NCBI GenBank assembly: GCA_947629095.1
Contig: CANRCK010000014.1
Location: 1-64,000 of the forward strand
DNA: 64,000 nucleotides
Direction of reading: 5' to 3'
Source: an uncultured Clostridia bacterium
GTDB lineage: Bacteria; Bacillota; Clostridia; Christensenellales; Borkfalkiaceae
Of the stretch, positions 29,661 through 38,591 are shown piece by piece (position 1 is the stretch's first letter; the number at the start of each line of letters is the position of its first letter). The position numbers were made by a program, and so were the translations under genes. Below the pieces are notes generated by a model. That model searched no databases, was not told where the DNA came from, and saw nothing but the letters and a program-made list of their open reading frames with translations.

Positions 29661-29688
29661 AAAAAATCGGCGGGCAATCGCCCGCCAC
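29661..29688 (-). terminator. Terminator downstream of recN
   Basis: Minus strand GGCGGGCGATTGCCCGCCGATTTTTTTG. Confidence 0.85.
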
Positions 29689-29704
29689 AGTCAAAATTTA
29701 GGTT

Positions 29705-31384
29705 TTATAAGTTCTTAAATTGATTTATAAGCTCCTTTGCGTGTTCAACCGCCGTAGGCGATTGAACGTTTCCGGTAAGGCGCACAATTTCGGAAATTTT
29801 TTGCTCAGCATCTAACCGTCTTACCTTTGTAATTGTTTTACCTAAATTTTCCTCTTTATATATAAGGAACTGAGCCGTGCTGGCAGCGCATATCTGCGGC
29901 AAATGAGAAACTGCTATAATTTGGGTGCTTTGCGCTATTTTTACAAACTTTTCGGCTACAGTCTTAGCCGTATAACCGCTTATGCCCGCGTCAATTTCGT
30001 CAAAAATATATGTTGATATGCCGTTGACCGTTTTAAGGCAAGCTTTTATGGCAAGCATAAACCTACTCATTTCGCCGCCGGAAATTACCTTATTCAAAGG
30101 TTTTAACGGTTCTCCCTTGTTTGCGGAAAACATAAAGGAAATTTTATCCGCCCCCATAGGCGAAAAATTTACCGTCTGCCTGTCATAATCGTTAAATTGA
30201 ACTTTAAATACGGCGTCTTTTATGTTCAATGTGCGCAGCTCTTCTGTGACAGCCGAGCTGAATTTTTCGGCGGCATGCTTTCTTAATTCGGAAAGCTGCG
30301 TGCACAAACCATAAAGCTTATCCTCAAGCTGAGCAATTTCTTTTTGATATTTTTCAATGGTAGCCGCACCGTCCGAAATGGCTTCATATTGCGCTCTTGC
30401 GTCGCGTAAAAAGGCAAGAATATGCTCTTCATCTGCCCCGTACTTCTTTCTTAGAGACTTGATAAGGCTCAATCTCTCGTCCACGTAGCGCGCCTCTTCC
30501 TCGTCAAAGGAAAGATTTTCGGCTAAATCGGACACAGTTTCGGAAATATCAGACATCTCGGCATATAAATTTTCCAGCCTCGATGCAATTTCTTCATAAT
30601 CGGCGCTGAAAGACGAAACAGTGTTTATATAATGCTGTGCCGTGGAAACGCTGTCAATGCAACCGCCGTCGTCGCCTAATGTCGAATGAACGGCATTTAA
30701 AGCTTCGAATATCTTTTCTGTGTTGGCAATAAGATTCTGTTTTGACTTTAACTCTTCAAATTCTCCGATTTTCAGCTCCGCCGCCTCAATTTCCGATATC
30801 TGGAATTTTAGCAAATCGAGCTTTCTTTCACGTTCGCTCTCATCTCCGCCAAGCTCGGCAATTTCTTTTTTTCTCAATTTAATTTCGAGAATAGTTTTAG
30901 CGATTTCGGTTTTGATATCGAGTATCCTATTGCCGCAAATATCGTCGAGAACCTTTAGCTGGTTGTCTTCGTTCAAAAGGAAAAAATGTTCGCTTTGACC
31001 GTGCACGTCCACAAGCCTTTGAGTAACTGATTTGAGCATTGCCGCCGTTACGGTGTTGCCGTTTATTTTAACGGAGCTTCTGCCGTCCACGTTCAGTCTG
31101 CGGGAAATTATAATTTCGCCGTCCGTTTCGATATCGTATTCACGCAGTGGGTTTAAGGCTTCACATTTTTCGTCAACGACAAACTCGGCGCGCACAATTG
31201 CCTCCTGCTCGCCGTAACGTATCATCGTTCTGTCTGCCTTGCTGCCGAGGACAAAATTTATCGATTCAAGAATTACAGATTTACCCGAACCCGTTTCCCC
31301 GGACAGTACGTTGAGTTTTTCGTCGAACTCAATATCCGCTTCGGATATCAAGGCAACGTTTTTAACGTGAAGTCTATGTAACAT
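29705..31384 (-). CDS. recN: DNA repair protein RecN
   Basis: LSGETGSGKSVILESINFVLG, VISGGEMSRFMLAIK, FDEIDAGISG. Confidence 0.96.
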   Translation of the reverse strand: MLHRLHVKNVALISEADIEFDEKLNVLSGETGSGKSVILESINFVLGSKADRTMIRYGEQEAIVRAEFVVDEKCEALNPLREYDIETDGEIIISRRLNVDGRSSVKINGNTVTAAMLKSVTQRLVDVHGQSEHFFLLNEDNQLKVLDDICGNRILDIKTEIAKTILEIKLRKKEIAELGGDESERERKLDLLKFQISEIEAAELKIGEFEELKSKQNLIANTEKIFEALNAVHSTLGDDGGCIDSVSTAQHYINTVSSFSADYEEIASRLENLYAEMSDISETVSDLAENLSFDEEEARYVDERLSLIKSLRKKYGADEEHILAFLRDARAQYEAISDGAATIEKYQKEIAQLEDKLYGLCTQLSELRKHAAEKFSSAVTEELRTLNIKDAVFKVQFNDYDRQTVNFSPMGADKISFMFSANKGEPLKPLNKVISGGEMSRFMLAIKACLKTVNGISTYIFDEIDAGISGYTAKTVAEKFVKIAQSTQIIAVSHLPQICAASTAQFLIYKEENLGKTITKVRRLDAEQKISEIVRLTGNVQSPTAVEHAKELINQFKNL

Positions 31385-31836
31385 TAACTGAGGTACTCTC
31401 TCAACAATTCAATTACTTTGGGCGTGTGCTCGTTTGTGTCCACTACAATAAGCAACGTGTCGTCGCCCGCCACACTTCCTATAATTTCACTAATTTGCAA
31501 GGAATCCACAAAAACGCCCACCGTTGCGCCGTTGCCGCGCATAGTCTTAACTATGATCAGGTTGTTTGCATAGTTAAGCGTAAGTACGCAGCCCTTAAAA
31601 AGGTTTGTCATTCTGTCCGTGACACTGTCAACGTATGTATCTAAGCTTGCATAACGGTATTTTTTTTGTGTTCCCGCAACTTTATAGAGCTTTAAATCCT
31701 TAACGTCGCGAGAAATTGTTGCCTGCGTCACGTTAAAGTTTATTTTGTTAAGCTCTTCACATAGTTCTTCCTGAGTATCGATCTCTTTACTTGCAATAAT
31801 TTCAAGTATTTTTTGCTGTCTGATTGTGCGTTGCAT
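31384..31836 (-). CDS. argR: Arginine repressor
   Basis: NVTQATISRDVKDLKLYKV; C-terminal GTIAGDDTLLIV-like GSVAGDDTLLIVV; adjacent to recN. Confidence 0.94.
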   Translation of the reverse strand: MQRTIRQQKILEIIASKEIDTQEELCEELNKINFNVTQATISRDVKDLKLYKVAGTQKKYRYASLDTYVDSVTDRMTNLFKGCVLTLNYANNLIIVKTMRGNGATVGVFVDSLQISEIIGSVAGDDTLLIVVDTNEHTPKVIELLREYLS

Positions 31837-32648
31837 TATTTACTCCAGATATTAAGTTTAATTAGTAACTTGTTAAAAAAATTTTTATCGGCTGAGGTTA
31901 TAAATTCTGCCGGTCTCTCTGCTTTTGTAACAAAAATCTTATCGTCGGCGCCTGCCTCTCCGACTATTTTACCGTCAACCGCAAGGACAAGCGGAACTTT
32001 GGAGTTGACAGCATTAAGTTTTAAAAGTGAAGTGTTGCTGAACACCACAGGGCGGGAATGCAATGAATGCGCGCATATGGGAGTTAAAATAAACGCTTCA
32101 AGCTCGGGCGAGAGAACCGAACCTCCCGCAGCAAGGGAATATGCCGTTGAACCCGTTGGCGTACTTACGATAATACCGTCCGATGAAAAATTATCCACGG
32201 TTGTGCCGTCTATTTCCGCGTGCAAATTTACCGTATTTGTAAAATTCTCCCCGTCGGTGCTGCGCTGGATAACCAAATCATTGAGCGCGTAATAAATTTT
32301 ATCGTTACACTGCACTTTTAGCATACTGCGCTTCTGTACATCGTATTTTCCGCTGAGTACAAGCTCCGCAGCATCGTCCACCTTTTCGGGTTCGAACTCG
32401 GCAAGAAAGCCCATATGACCGTAGTTTATGCCTATAATCTTAACGCCACGGGCTGCACACTCGGAAGCGACTGTAAGTATCGTGCCGTCGCCACCAAGGA
32501 CAAACAGAACATCCAACCCGTCAAGGTCCTTAAACTCACCCACAACGCGGCATTCACTGCCGCGATCTGCAAATTTCAAAAGAATTTTTTCAACGTTTTC
32601 GCGGTTATCTGAAAGATAATTTTTATTAAAGTATATTCCCGCTTTCAT
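31836..32648 (-). CDS. nadK: NAD kinase
   Basis: VLGGDGTIL, GINYGHMGFLAEFEP, STPTGSTAYSLAAGGS. Confidence 0.96.
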   Translation of the reverse strand: MKAGIYFNKNYLSDNRENVEKILLKFADRGSECRVVGEFKDLDGLDVLFVLGGDGTILTVASECAARGVKIIGINYGHMGFLAEFEPEKVDDAAELVLSGKYDVQKRSMLKVQCNDKIYYALNDLVIQRSTDGENFTNTVNLHAEIDGTTVDNFSSDGIIVSTPTGSTAYSLAAGGSVLSPELEAFILTPICAHSLHSRPVVFSNTSLLKLNAVNSKVPLVLAVDGKIVGEAGADDKIFVTKAERPAEFITSADKNFFNKLLIKLNIWSK

Positions 32649-32689
32649 ACCTAAATATTATAATACTATTTATACAAATATGCAAACAA

Positions 32690-32724
32690 AAAATCCGTAA
32701 AATTTATATTTTTACAGATTTTTT
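32690..32724 (-). terminator. Terminator overlapping the tlyA 3' end
   Basis: aatccgtaaaa(32692-32702)/ttttacagatt(32710-32720) with one G-U; U-tract on the minus strand. Confidence 0.6.
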
Positions 32725-33459
32725 AATATTATTTATATTTAATTGAATCCCGTCCTTTTCAAACAGAACCAAAAATTCCATATTTTTTCCTTTGACTATC
32801 GGCGCCGTTGTAAGCTTTTGCGGAGTGAGATTACATTGCAGTGCAAAATTGCAGATCTTATCGATTATCCTCTCCCTTAATTTTGCGTCCCTAACTATGC
32901 CGTTCTTGCCTACGCTTCGGCTTTCGCACTCAAACTGCGGCTTGACCAAAGCAATTATATGTTTTCCGCTACCGAGCACAGCCGCAGCTTTATCGAGGAT
33001 ATACGTAAGAGAAATAAAGCTTACGTCTATTACTATCCCGTCAAGCGGCTCTGAAAAGAGTTCCTTAGTGAGATTGCGAGCGTTGAAATTATCAATAACG
33101 GCAACATTCCTTTTTTTCAAACTTTCATCGAGTTGGCTTTCACCTACATCAATGCAGTATACTTTTTTTGCGCCGTGTTGAAAAAGACAATCGGTAAAAC
33201 CGCCCGTACTTGCGCCGATATCCGCAAAGACCTTTCCGCTTACGTCAAAAGAAAAGTCATTCAACGCTTTGGCAAGCTTAAATCCTCCCAAAGACACATA
33301 ATTTTCACGCGCGTCCGAAAACGTTATTATGCTGTCTGCACCCACTTCAAATGAAGGATTTACAGTTTTTCCGTTCACAAACACAAGCCCGCGCTCAATG
33401 GCGCGGGCAGCTTTGGTTCGTGATCCGAATTTTGATGCCAAATAGACGTCTAATCTCAT
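32704..33459 (-). CDS. tlyA: TlyA family RNA methyltransferase / hemolysin
   Basis: MRLDVYLASKFGSRTKAARAIERGLVFVNG (S4); VFADIGASTGGFTDCLFQHGAKKVYCIDVG. Confidence 0.96.
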   Translation of the reverse strand: MRLDVYLASKFGSRTKAARAIERGLVFVNGKTVNPSFEVGADSIITFSDARENYVSLGGFKLAKALNDFSFDVSGKVFADIGASTGGFTDCLFQHGAKKVYCIDVGESQLDESLKKRNVAVIDNFNARNLTKELFSEPLDGIVIDVSFISLTYILDKAAAVLGSGKHIIALVKPQFECESRSVGKNGIVRDAKLRERIIDKICNFALQCNLTPQKLTTAPIVKGKNMEFLVLFEKDGIQLNINNIKKSVKI

Positions 33460-34100
33460 TTGCGGACCTTCTCTTTTTTGAAAAAGGTTGTAAAGCGTGC
33501 AAACGCAAACACAATTTTTTTGTTATATTTTAATGCAAAATGCTTAAATATTGCCTTGCCACCAACCGTTAGAGCGCCTATCACGGCGCTTACAATAATC
33601 GAAGCCAATAATTTTATCCAGCTGTCGCCCGAAACTGCGATAATCAAGGCGAGCGCCGCGCCTGCGGCACCGCTCACGATACCACAAATATCGCCTATTA
33701 CGTCGGCAAAAATACTGCCCAGCTTGCTTGAATTTCGGCAAAACGTGACCGCGCGCTTGGCACCGGGAATTTTGTTTGAAGCCATAGCATGGAAAGCCTC
33801 GGGCTTGCATGAAATAATTGCGTTTGCAAGCACGTCGCAGCTTATATTCAAAACCAATAGCACCAAAAGTACAGCAACGCATAAAATTGCGGAACTGTCC
33901 TCGTCTATTATCAATTCAGTTAAAAAACTGAAAATTACGGTTAACCCGAACGATAAAAGCAGTATGTTTAGCCCCCATATAAGCCATTGGGGCGGACGTT
34001 TTTTTGCCTTTAAATTGTCATCCCTGTGTCTGTGCTTTTTATGCGCAGATGGGTGTTCTTCATTACTTCCTTCGTTTAAATTTTGTTGGTGATCTTCCAT
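33456..34100 (-). CDS. oapA: Putative OLE-associated membrane protein OapA
   Basis: 214 aa, charged N-terminus then several hydrophobic segments; EAFHAMASNKIPGAKRAV and VIGDICGIVSGAAGAAL; encoded directly downstream of the OLE-like RNA and upstream of tlyA. Confidence 0.7.
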   Translation of the reverse strand: MEDHQQNLNEGSNEEHPSAHKKHRHRDDNLKAKKRPPQWLIWGLNILLLSFGLTVIFSFLTELIIDEDSSAILCVAVLLVLLVLNISCDVLANAIISCKPEAFHAMASNKIPGAKRAVTFCRNSSKLGSIFADVIGDICGIVSGAAGAALALIIAVSGDSWIKLLASIIVSAVIGALTVGGKAIFKHFALKYNKKIVFAFARFTTFFKKEKVRK

Positions 34101-34140
34101 AATTGTCTTTTATCAAACGCGATGTACGCGTAAAAATAAA

Positions 34141-34697
34141 TGAATATAGTGGTTTATATTAAATAAACTTTGCGGCTTAGGTTCGGTAGGATTTCCCTCA
34201 AGACTCACTTCCCGTCGCCGAAGAAGCAGTTTCCTATTACGAGTCCGAATGCGTTGCCGCATAACCGAATCGCCACTGAGTCCACACCGTAATCTCTAAT
34301 ATAAAATCAGTCTAGAAGCTTTCCTTGGCAATTTCCGTTGAGCTTATCCTCTTTTGCAAACCCAATTTCAAATAGCAATAGAAACGCACCGTCTGGCCAA
34401 ACGGTGCTCTCCTGCTCTATTATCCGCTGAGTCCACTCAAGGCAGGCTACTCTGTACCAAGCTTTCGCCTGATAGCAGGTTTATACCGGCAGAAATAAGA
34501 TCTGTCAGCCTCCACGGTGAATGGGGTTGGCTGCGGTATGCCGTTACCTAGCTCCCATACACCTTTACTCCCAGCATTCACCCACTTTTGGCAAAGCAAG
34601 CAAACACCAGAAACTTCATCGCTATGCCCTTTAACGGTATTTTACCCCCGTCTTCGTATCAACAGAAATTGACTAGAATACTGCACCACTATATTCA
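34141..34697 (-). ncRNA. ole: OLE (Ornate, Large, Extremophilic) RNA candidate, about 557 nt
   Basis: No long ORF; perfect 13-bp terminal inverted repeat (34141-34153 with 34685-34697); own sigma-A promoter; many internal hairpins; ispA on one side, membrane protein and tlyA on the other. Confidence 0.82.
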
Positions 34698-34706
34698 ACT
34701 TATTTT

Positions 34707-34735
34707 ATTATAGCATATGCAATGCAAATTGTCAA
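34707..34735 (-). promoter_or_regulatory. Consensus sigma-A promoter driving the OLE-like RNA
   Basis: Minus strand TTGACA (34730-34735), 17 nt, extended TGC-TATAAT (34707-34712). Confidence 0.85.
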
Positions 34736-34741
34736 TATCAT

Positions 34742-35620
34742 TCAGCTCTTTCTTGACAATGTGTATAAAACCAGCTGTTCAAAGAAGCTTGTATCGCCTT
34801 CGACGCCGTTCAAAATTTTTAGGCACTTGTCCGCAAGGATATCGGCGCGGAGCTTTGCGCCCTCCAACCCGAACAGCTTTACCGCAGTACACTTGTCCTC
34901 TTTTTTGTCCTTTCCCACAGATTTTCCCAAAGAAGCAAAATCGCCCTCAACGTCCAGAATGTCATCAGTCAACTGGAAGAGACAGCCGAAGTTTATGCCA
35001 AACAGCTTAAGTTCGGAATAATATTTTCCGTCCGTAAGAATTGCGGGAACAACCAACGGTGCAGTGAGCATTTTTGCCGTTTTATTTTCATAGATATAGC
35101 CGAGAATTTCCTCGTTTATCTGCCCTTCCGCGCCGAAAAAAAGGTCCGCGGATTGACCTGCAATCATACCGTAAATCCCAGCCGACTCGCATATAAATTC
35201 CGAGGCGGCAACATACTTATTGCCCTTTCTGCACTCTGAAAGTAAAATGGAATATGCTGTGTTTAAAAGCCCGTCGCCCGCAAGCACGGCATTCCCCGCG
35301 CCGAAAACTTTATGGTTTGAAGGCTTGCCGCGGCGGTAATCGTCGTTGTCCATTTCAGGCAAATCGTCGTGGATTAGGGAGTATGTGTGTATCAGTTCGA
35401 GAGCCAGGGCATATTGCTCAAGCTCCGTGCGGTCAACGCACAAAAGCTCGCCCGCGGCAAACATCATCGAAGGGCGTATCCGTTTCCCGCCCGCTTCAAG
35501 ACTGTATTTCAGGCTGTCTGCAAGTATTTTAGGCTCGCATTTCAAGCTGTTTAAAAAATTGCGGAGAACCGCATTGAATTTCTCCGCATATTCGGTAAGT
35601 TTTGAATCCAAGTTGCTCAA
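34742..35620 (-). CDS. ispA: Polyprenyl synthetase family protein (geranyl/farnesyl diphosphate synthase)
   Basis: GGKRIRPSM, LIHDDLPEMDNDDYRRGKPSNHK, FQLTDDILD. TTG start at 35620 preceded by AGGAG and overlapping the folD stop. Confidence 0.94.
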   Translation of the reverse strand: MSNLDSKLTEYAEKFNAVLRNFLNSLKCEPKILADSLKYSLEAGGKRIRPSMMFAAGELLCVDRTELEQYALALELIHTYSLIHDDLPEMDNDDYRRGKPSNHKVFGAGNAVLAGDGLLNTAYSILLSECRKGNKYVAASEFICESAGIYGMIAGQSADLFFGAEGQINEEILGYIYENKTAKMLTAPLVVPAILTDGKYYSELKLFGINFGCLFQLTDDILDVEGDFASLGKSVGKDKKEDKCTAVKLFGLEGAKLRADILADKCLKILNGVEGDTSFFEQLVLYTLSRKS

Positions 35621-36471
35621 AGATTCTTTCTCCTGTAAGCTGCAACACAAGTGTTGTACATAAGCATCGTAATAGTCGTGGGACCTACGCCGCCGGGTAC
35701 AGGCGTGATGTAGGAACATTTTTCCTTTACATTCTCAAAGTCAACATCGCCGCAGAGCTTGCCGTTTTCATCCCTATCCATTCCGACGTCGATTACGGTT
35801 GCCCCCTGCTTGACCATATCGGCAGTTATGAATTTTGCCTTTCCTATCGCGGCAACCAATATGTCGGCTTCAAGGCACTCCTTTTTGAGGTCCGCGGTTT
35901 TGCTGTGACATACAGTTACGGTTGCATCGGCATTCAGCAACAGCAACGCCATAGGTCTGCCTACGATATTCGACCTGCCTACCACTACCGCCTTTTTGCC
36001 GCGCGTCTGCACGTTTTTACTCTCAAGCATCTTCATAACGGCGTTAGGCGTGCATGCAACAAGGCAATCCCTGTTCATGGCAAGTCTGCCTATATTGTTC
36101 TCCGAAAAACCGTCCACGTCCTTTTCAACGGGAATTAATTTTAACGCCCCGTCGGCATCTAAATGCCCGGGAAGGGGCAATTGGACAAGTATTCCGTCCA
36201 CCGCGTCGTCTGCCGCAAGCTCCTTTATAAGCTCTTCCAATGCGTTTTGCGTTGAATCTTTGGGTAAATAATAAGAGAACGAATTTATTCCCACTTCCTC
36301 GCACGCGCGGATTTTGTTGCGCACGTATATTTGAGACGCCGGATCTTCACCGACCAAAACCACGGCAAGACCTATTTGTCTGCCGTACTCCTCTTTGAAT
36401 CTATTTGCGTCCGCAGCAATTTTTAGCCTTAAGGTTGAGGCAAGTTGTTTGCCGTCAATAATTTCGTACAT
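35617..36471 (-). CDS. folD: Bifunctional methylenetetrahydrofolate dehydrogenase/cyclohydrolase
   Basis: DGILVQLPLPGHLD, VVGRSNIVGRPMALLLLNADATVTVCHSKT, PVPGGVGPTTI. Confidence 0.97.
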   Translation of the reverse strand: MYEIIDGKQLASTLRLKIAADANRFKEEYGRQIGLAVVLVGEDPASQIYVRNKIRACEEVGINSFSYYLPKDSTQNALEELIKELAADDAVDGILVQLPLPGHLDADGALKLIPVEKDVDGFSENNIGRLAMNRDCLVACTPNAVMKMLESKNVQTRGKKAVVVGRSNIVGRPMALLLLNADATVTVCHSKTADLKKECLEADILVAAIGKAKFITADMVKQGATVIDVGMDRDENGKLCGDVDFENVKEKCSYITPVPGGVGPTTITMLMYNTCVAAYRRKNL

Positions 36472-36472
36472 T

Positions 36473-36865
36473 TTACTCCTTGATAATTTCGGATAAAATT
36501 CCGCTTACAAAAGACGCGCTCTTGGGTGAAGAATATTTGGACGAAATATTGGCAGCCTCGTTAATTGAAACCACGTCCGGAATATCGTCCATATATTTTA
36601 TTTCGGTCAGCGCAAGCAATAAAATGCTCTTATCTGCCGGAAAAAGCTGCGATTCGGCAAAATCGCGGGAGTGAAAATCTATAAGTTGCAAAAGCTCCTT
36701 TTCGTGTTCGCTCAGGGCAGTGAGGACGTTTTTTACGTAGGCAAGGTCGTCTTTGTTGAGACTTTCAGCCCTTGCAAGCGTTTTTTCAAGTTCACAATCA
36801 ACTTCACCCGTAAAACGGGAGGCAAAAATTGTTTTAAATGCAACTTCTCTTGCCGCAGTTCTCAT
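36473..36865 (-). CDS. nusB: Transcription antitermination factor NusB
   Basis: AREVAFKTIFASRF, SINEAANISSKYSSPKSASFVSGIL. Confidence 0.93.
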   Translation of the reverse strand: MRTAAREVAFKTIFASRFTGEVDCELEKTLARAESLNKDDLAYVKNVLTALSEHEKELLQLIDFHSRDFAESQLFPADKSILLLALTEIKYMDDIPDVVSINEAANISSKYSSPKSASFVSGILSEIIKE

Positions 36866-36879
36866 TTATCACCTAACGC

Positions 36880-36915
36880 AAATATTCCCTTAAAAATTTT
36901 AAGGGAATATTTTAA
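36880..36915 (-). terminator. Terminator downstream of Asp23-family gene
   Basis: Perfect 16-bp arms 36880-36895 / 36897-36912. Confidence 0.75.
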
Positions 36916-36920
36916 TCTTA

Positions 36921-37256
36921 TTATATTGCAGGAGTTTCGGGGAAATTTACGTCCGTCACGTGCACGTCAACCTTTGCAACCTTGTAGTTGGTCATTGATT
37001 CAACGTTGTGCTTTATGGACTGCTGAATTTTGAAAGCCAGCGAAGAAACGTTTTCGGTGCTGTCTGCTTTAACACAGATATCGGCTACAATTCCCTCTTT
37101 ATCGAAAATCAATTTTATTCCTTTGTTTTTATTGGTAAGAAGAGCAACCCCTTCAACTTCGCCTATCGCAAGCGCAACAATACCGCTTACAATACTTGAA
37201 TTATACGTTATTTTACCCTTTTGAGTTGTAGTGGGATCGTGTCTTATATGTGCCAT
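36921..37256 (-). CDS. Asp23/Gls24 family envelope stress response protein
   Basis: ITYNSSIVSGIVALAIGEVEGVALL...VKADSTENVSSLAFKIQQSIKHNVESMTNYKVAKVDVHVTDV. Confidence 0.92.
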   Translation of the reverse strand: MAHIRHDPTTTQKGKITYNSSIVSGIVALAIGEVEGVALLTNKNKGIKLIFDKEGIVADICVKADSTENVSSLAFKIQQSIKHNVESMTNYKVAKVDVHVTDVNFPETPAI

Positions 37257-37313
37257 TTATCATTCTCCTTAACCTTAGTATAGCACAGTATTATCATTTT
37301 TGCAACTAACTAT

Positions 37314-37799
37314 TTAAACTTGTGAATAAATAGGCAAAATTATTATGCTTCCGGGGGCAATACCTACTTCATCCTTCAAAATCGTGTATATTGAGAGCGC
37401 GGTATTCATGTCGAGCTCGTCGGAATTTATGAAAACGTTCACGTTGTCTGATTCCATTCCTATCGACACTACCGCATCGGAAAATCCGCGGGATTTGATT
37501 AGCGTTTCCAAAAGAAGCTCGTTTTCCATCATTTCCACGATTTTAAGCTTCATATCAACGGCCTGGTTGTACTCTTCGCTTCCTTCGTCATAGAGTGCAA
37601 TTACGCTGTCCAGCTGCAAGAGCTCTTCGCTTCTCTTTGAGGTTCTCTCCGTTCTGAACGTGGTGAAGTAATTTGCCGTGGTCACGGCGGTATCGCCGGA
37701 AGCTACAACGTTGCTGGCAAGCAGAACGTTCAAAATAGCGGTAAGCGCAAGTAAAAATACGAGTGACGACATGATGATAATCTTTTTTCTTTTTGACAT
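37314..37799 (-). CDS. spoIIIAH: Stage III sporulation protein AH
   Basis: Single N-terminal TM; NELLLETLIKSRGFSDAVVSI; last gene of spoIIIA operon. Confidence 0.88.
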   Translation of the reverse strand: MSKRKKIIIMSSLVFLLALTAILNVLLASNVVASGDTAVTTANYFTTFRTERTSKRSEELLQLDSVIALYDEGSEEYNQAVDMKLKIVEMMENELLLETLIKSRGFSDAVVSIGMESDNVNVFINSDELDMNTALSIYTILKDEVGIAPGSIIILPIYSQV

Positions 37800-37809
37800 A
37801 AATTACTCC

Positions 37810-38172
37810 TTAAATCTCCATTGAATAGATTGCAATTATTTTTTTATCTATATTGAGCGCCGTTGAAACGGCGTTAAGAATGTTGCTACGGGTCATGATG
37901 TTGTCGGCTCCACGGCATACTATAACCACGCCCGTAACGTTACCGTCGCTTTCGTTTATCATTACGTCTGTTGTACCCACTCCGTCCATATTGCTCAAAA
38001 TGCCCATCAGTTTTTGTTCTGTAGGGCTTTTCTCCTGCGTTGATACTGTTGCCGCGGTCGGGCTTTGCGCGCCCTTATTTATAAAATACAGTATACAGAG
38101 AATTAATATAATCACTGCTACCGCAATTATTATTTTTTTGTTTTGTTTCACCCAATCAAGAGCTTTCTGCAT
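37810..38172 (-). CDS. spoIIIAG: Stage III sporulation protein AG
   Basis: N-terminal TM; EQKLMGILSNMDGVGTTDVMINES...GVVIVCRGADN. Confidence 0.9.
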   Translation of the reverse strand: MQKALDWVKQNKKIIIAVAVIILILCILYFINKGAQSPTAATVSTQEKSPTEQKLMGILSNMDGVGTTDVMINESDGNVTGVVIVCRGADNIMTRSNILNAVSTALNIDKKIIAIYSMEI

Positions 38173-38590
38173 ATACTGATATATTTATATATCCCAACTC
38201 CTCCAAATATGCTTGAATCCTTTCAATTAAATTTTTATCCCCGTCAAAAAGGCAAACTTCGACGCTTTCCACCTTGAACTGCGAATCGGTGTACGTTACT
38301 TCAACGTTACACAGACAGTCCGTACAAAATTTTTCCGAAAGTAAAGCGTCGAGCTGCGTGCTTTGGTGACGGGAATATTCTTCGCAGACGAAAACAGAAT
38401 CAAAAAATTCGCCCTTGGCAACGTCGGAAGGTATTTTGAATATACCGGTAACGGGCTGTACCAAAACAAATATGCAAATCAACCTCATAACAAAAGTTAT
38501 GGTTTTGTTCAGCCTGCCTTCGGGTATCAGAAGCGAAACAATTACCGATAAAAATATTACGCCGGCGGCGCTTAAAAGATAGGTCTGCAT
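38156..38590 (-). CDS. spoIIIAF: Stage III sporulation protein AF
   Basis: Two N-terminal TMs, LIPEGRLNKTITFVMRLICIFVLVQPV; operon position. Confidence 0.88.
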   Translation of the reverse strand: MQTYLLSAAGVIFLSVIVSLLIPEGRLNKTITFVMRLICIFVLVQPVTGIFKIPSDVAKGEFFDSVFVCEEYSRHQSTQLDALLSEKFCTDCLCNVEVTYTDSQFKVESVEVCLFDGDKNLIERIQAYLEELGYINISVYAESS

Positions 38591-38591
38591 A

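Noticed and set aside
33460-34092. 210-aa plus-strand ORF opposite the oapA candidate
   Set aside because: Mirror of a better-supported minus-strand membrane protein whose position, start and composition fit the operon
34354-34551. 65-aa plus-strand ORF inside the OLE-like RNA
   Set aside because: Short, antisense to the structured RNA, no RBS; the region is better explained as non-coding RNA
34141-34697. tmRNA, RNase P RNA, 6S RNA or group II intron as alternative identities for the large RNA
   Set aside because: No tRNA-like ends or tag peptide, no RNase P core motif such as GGAAAGUCC, too long for 6S, no domain V or reverse transcriptase ORF; gene context points to OLE
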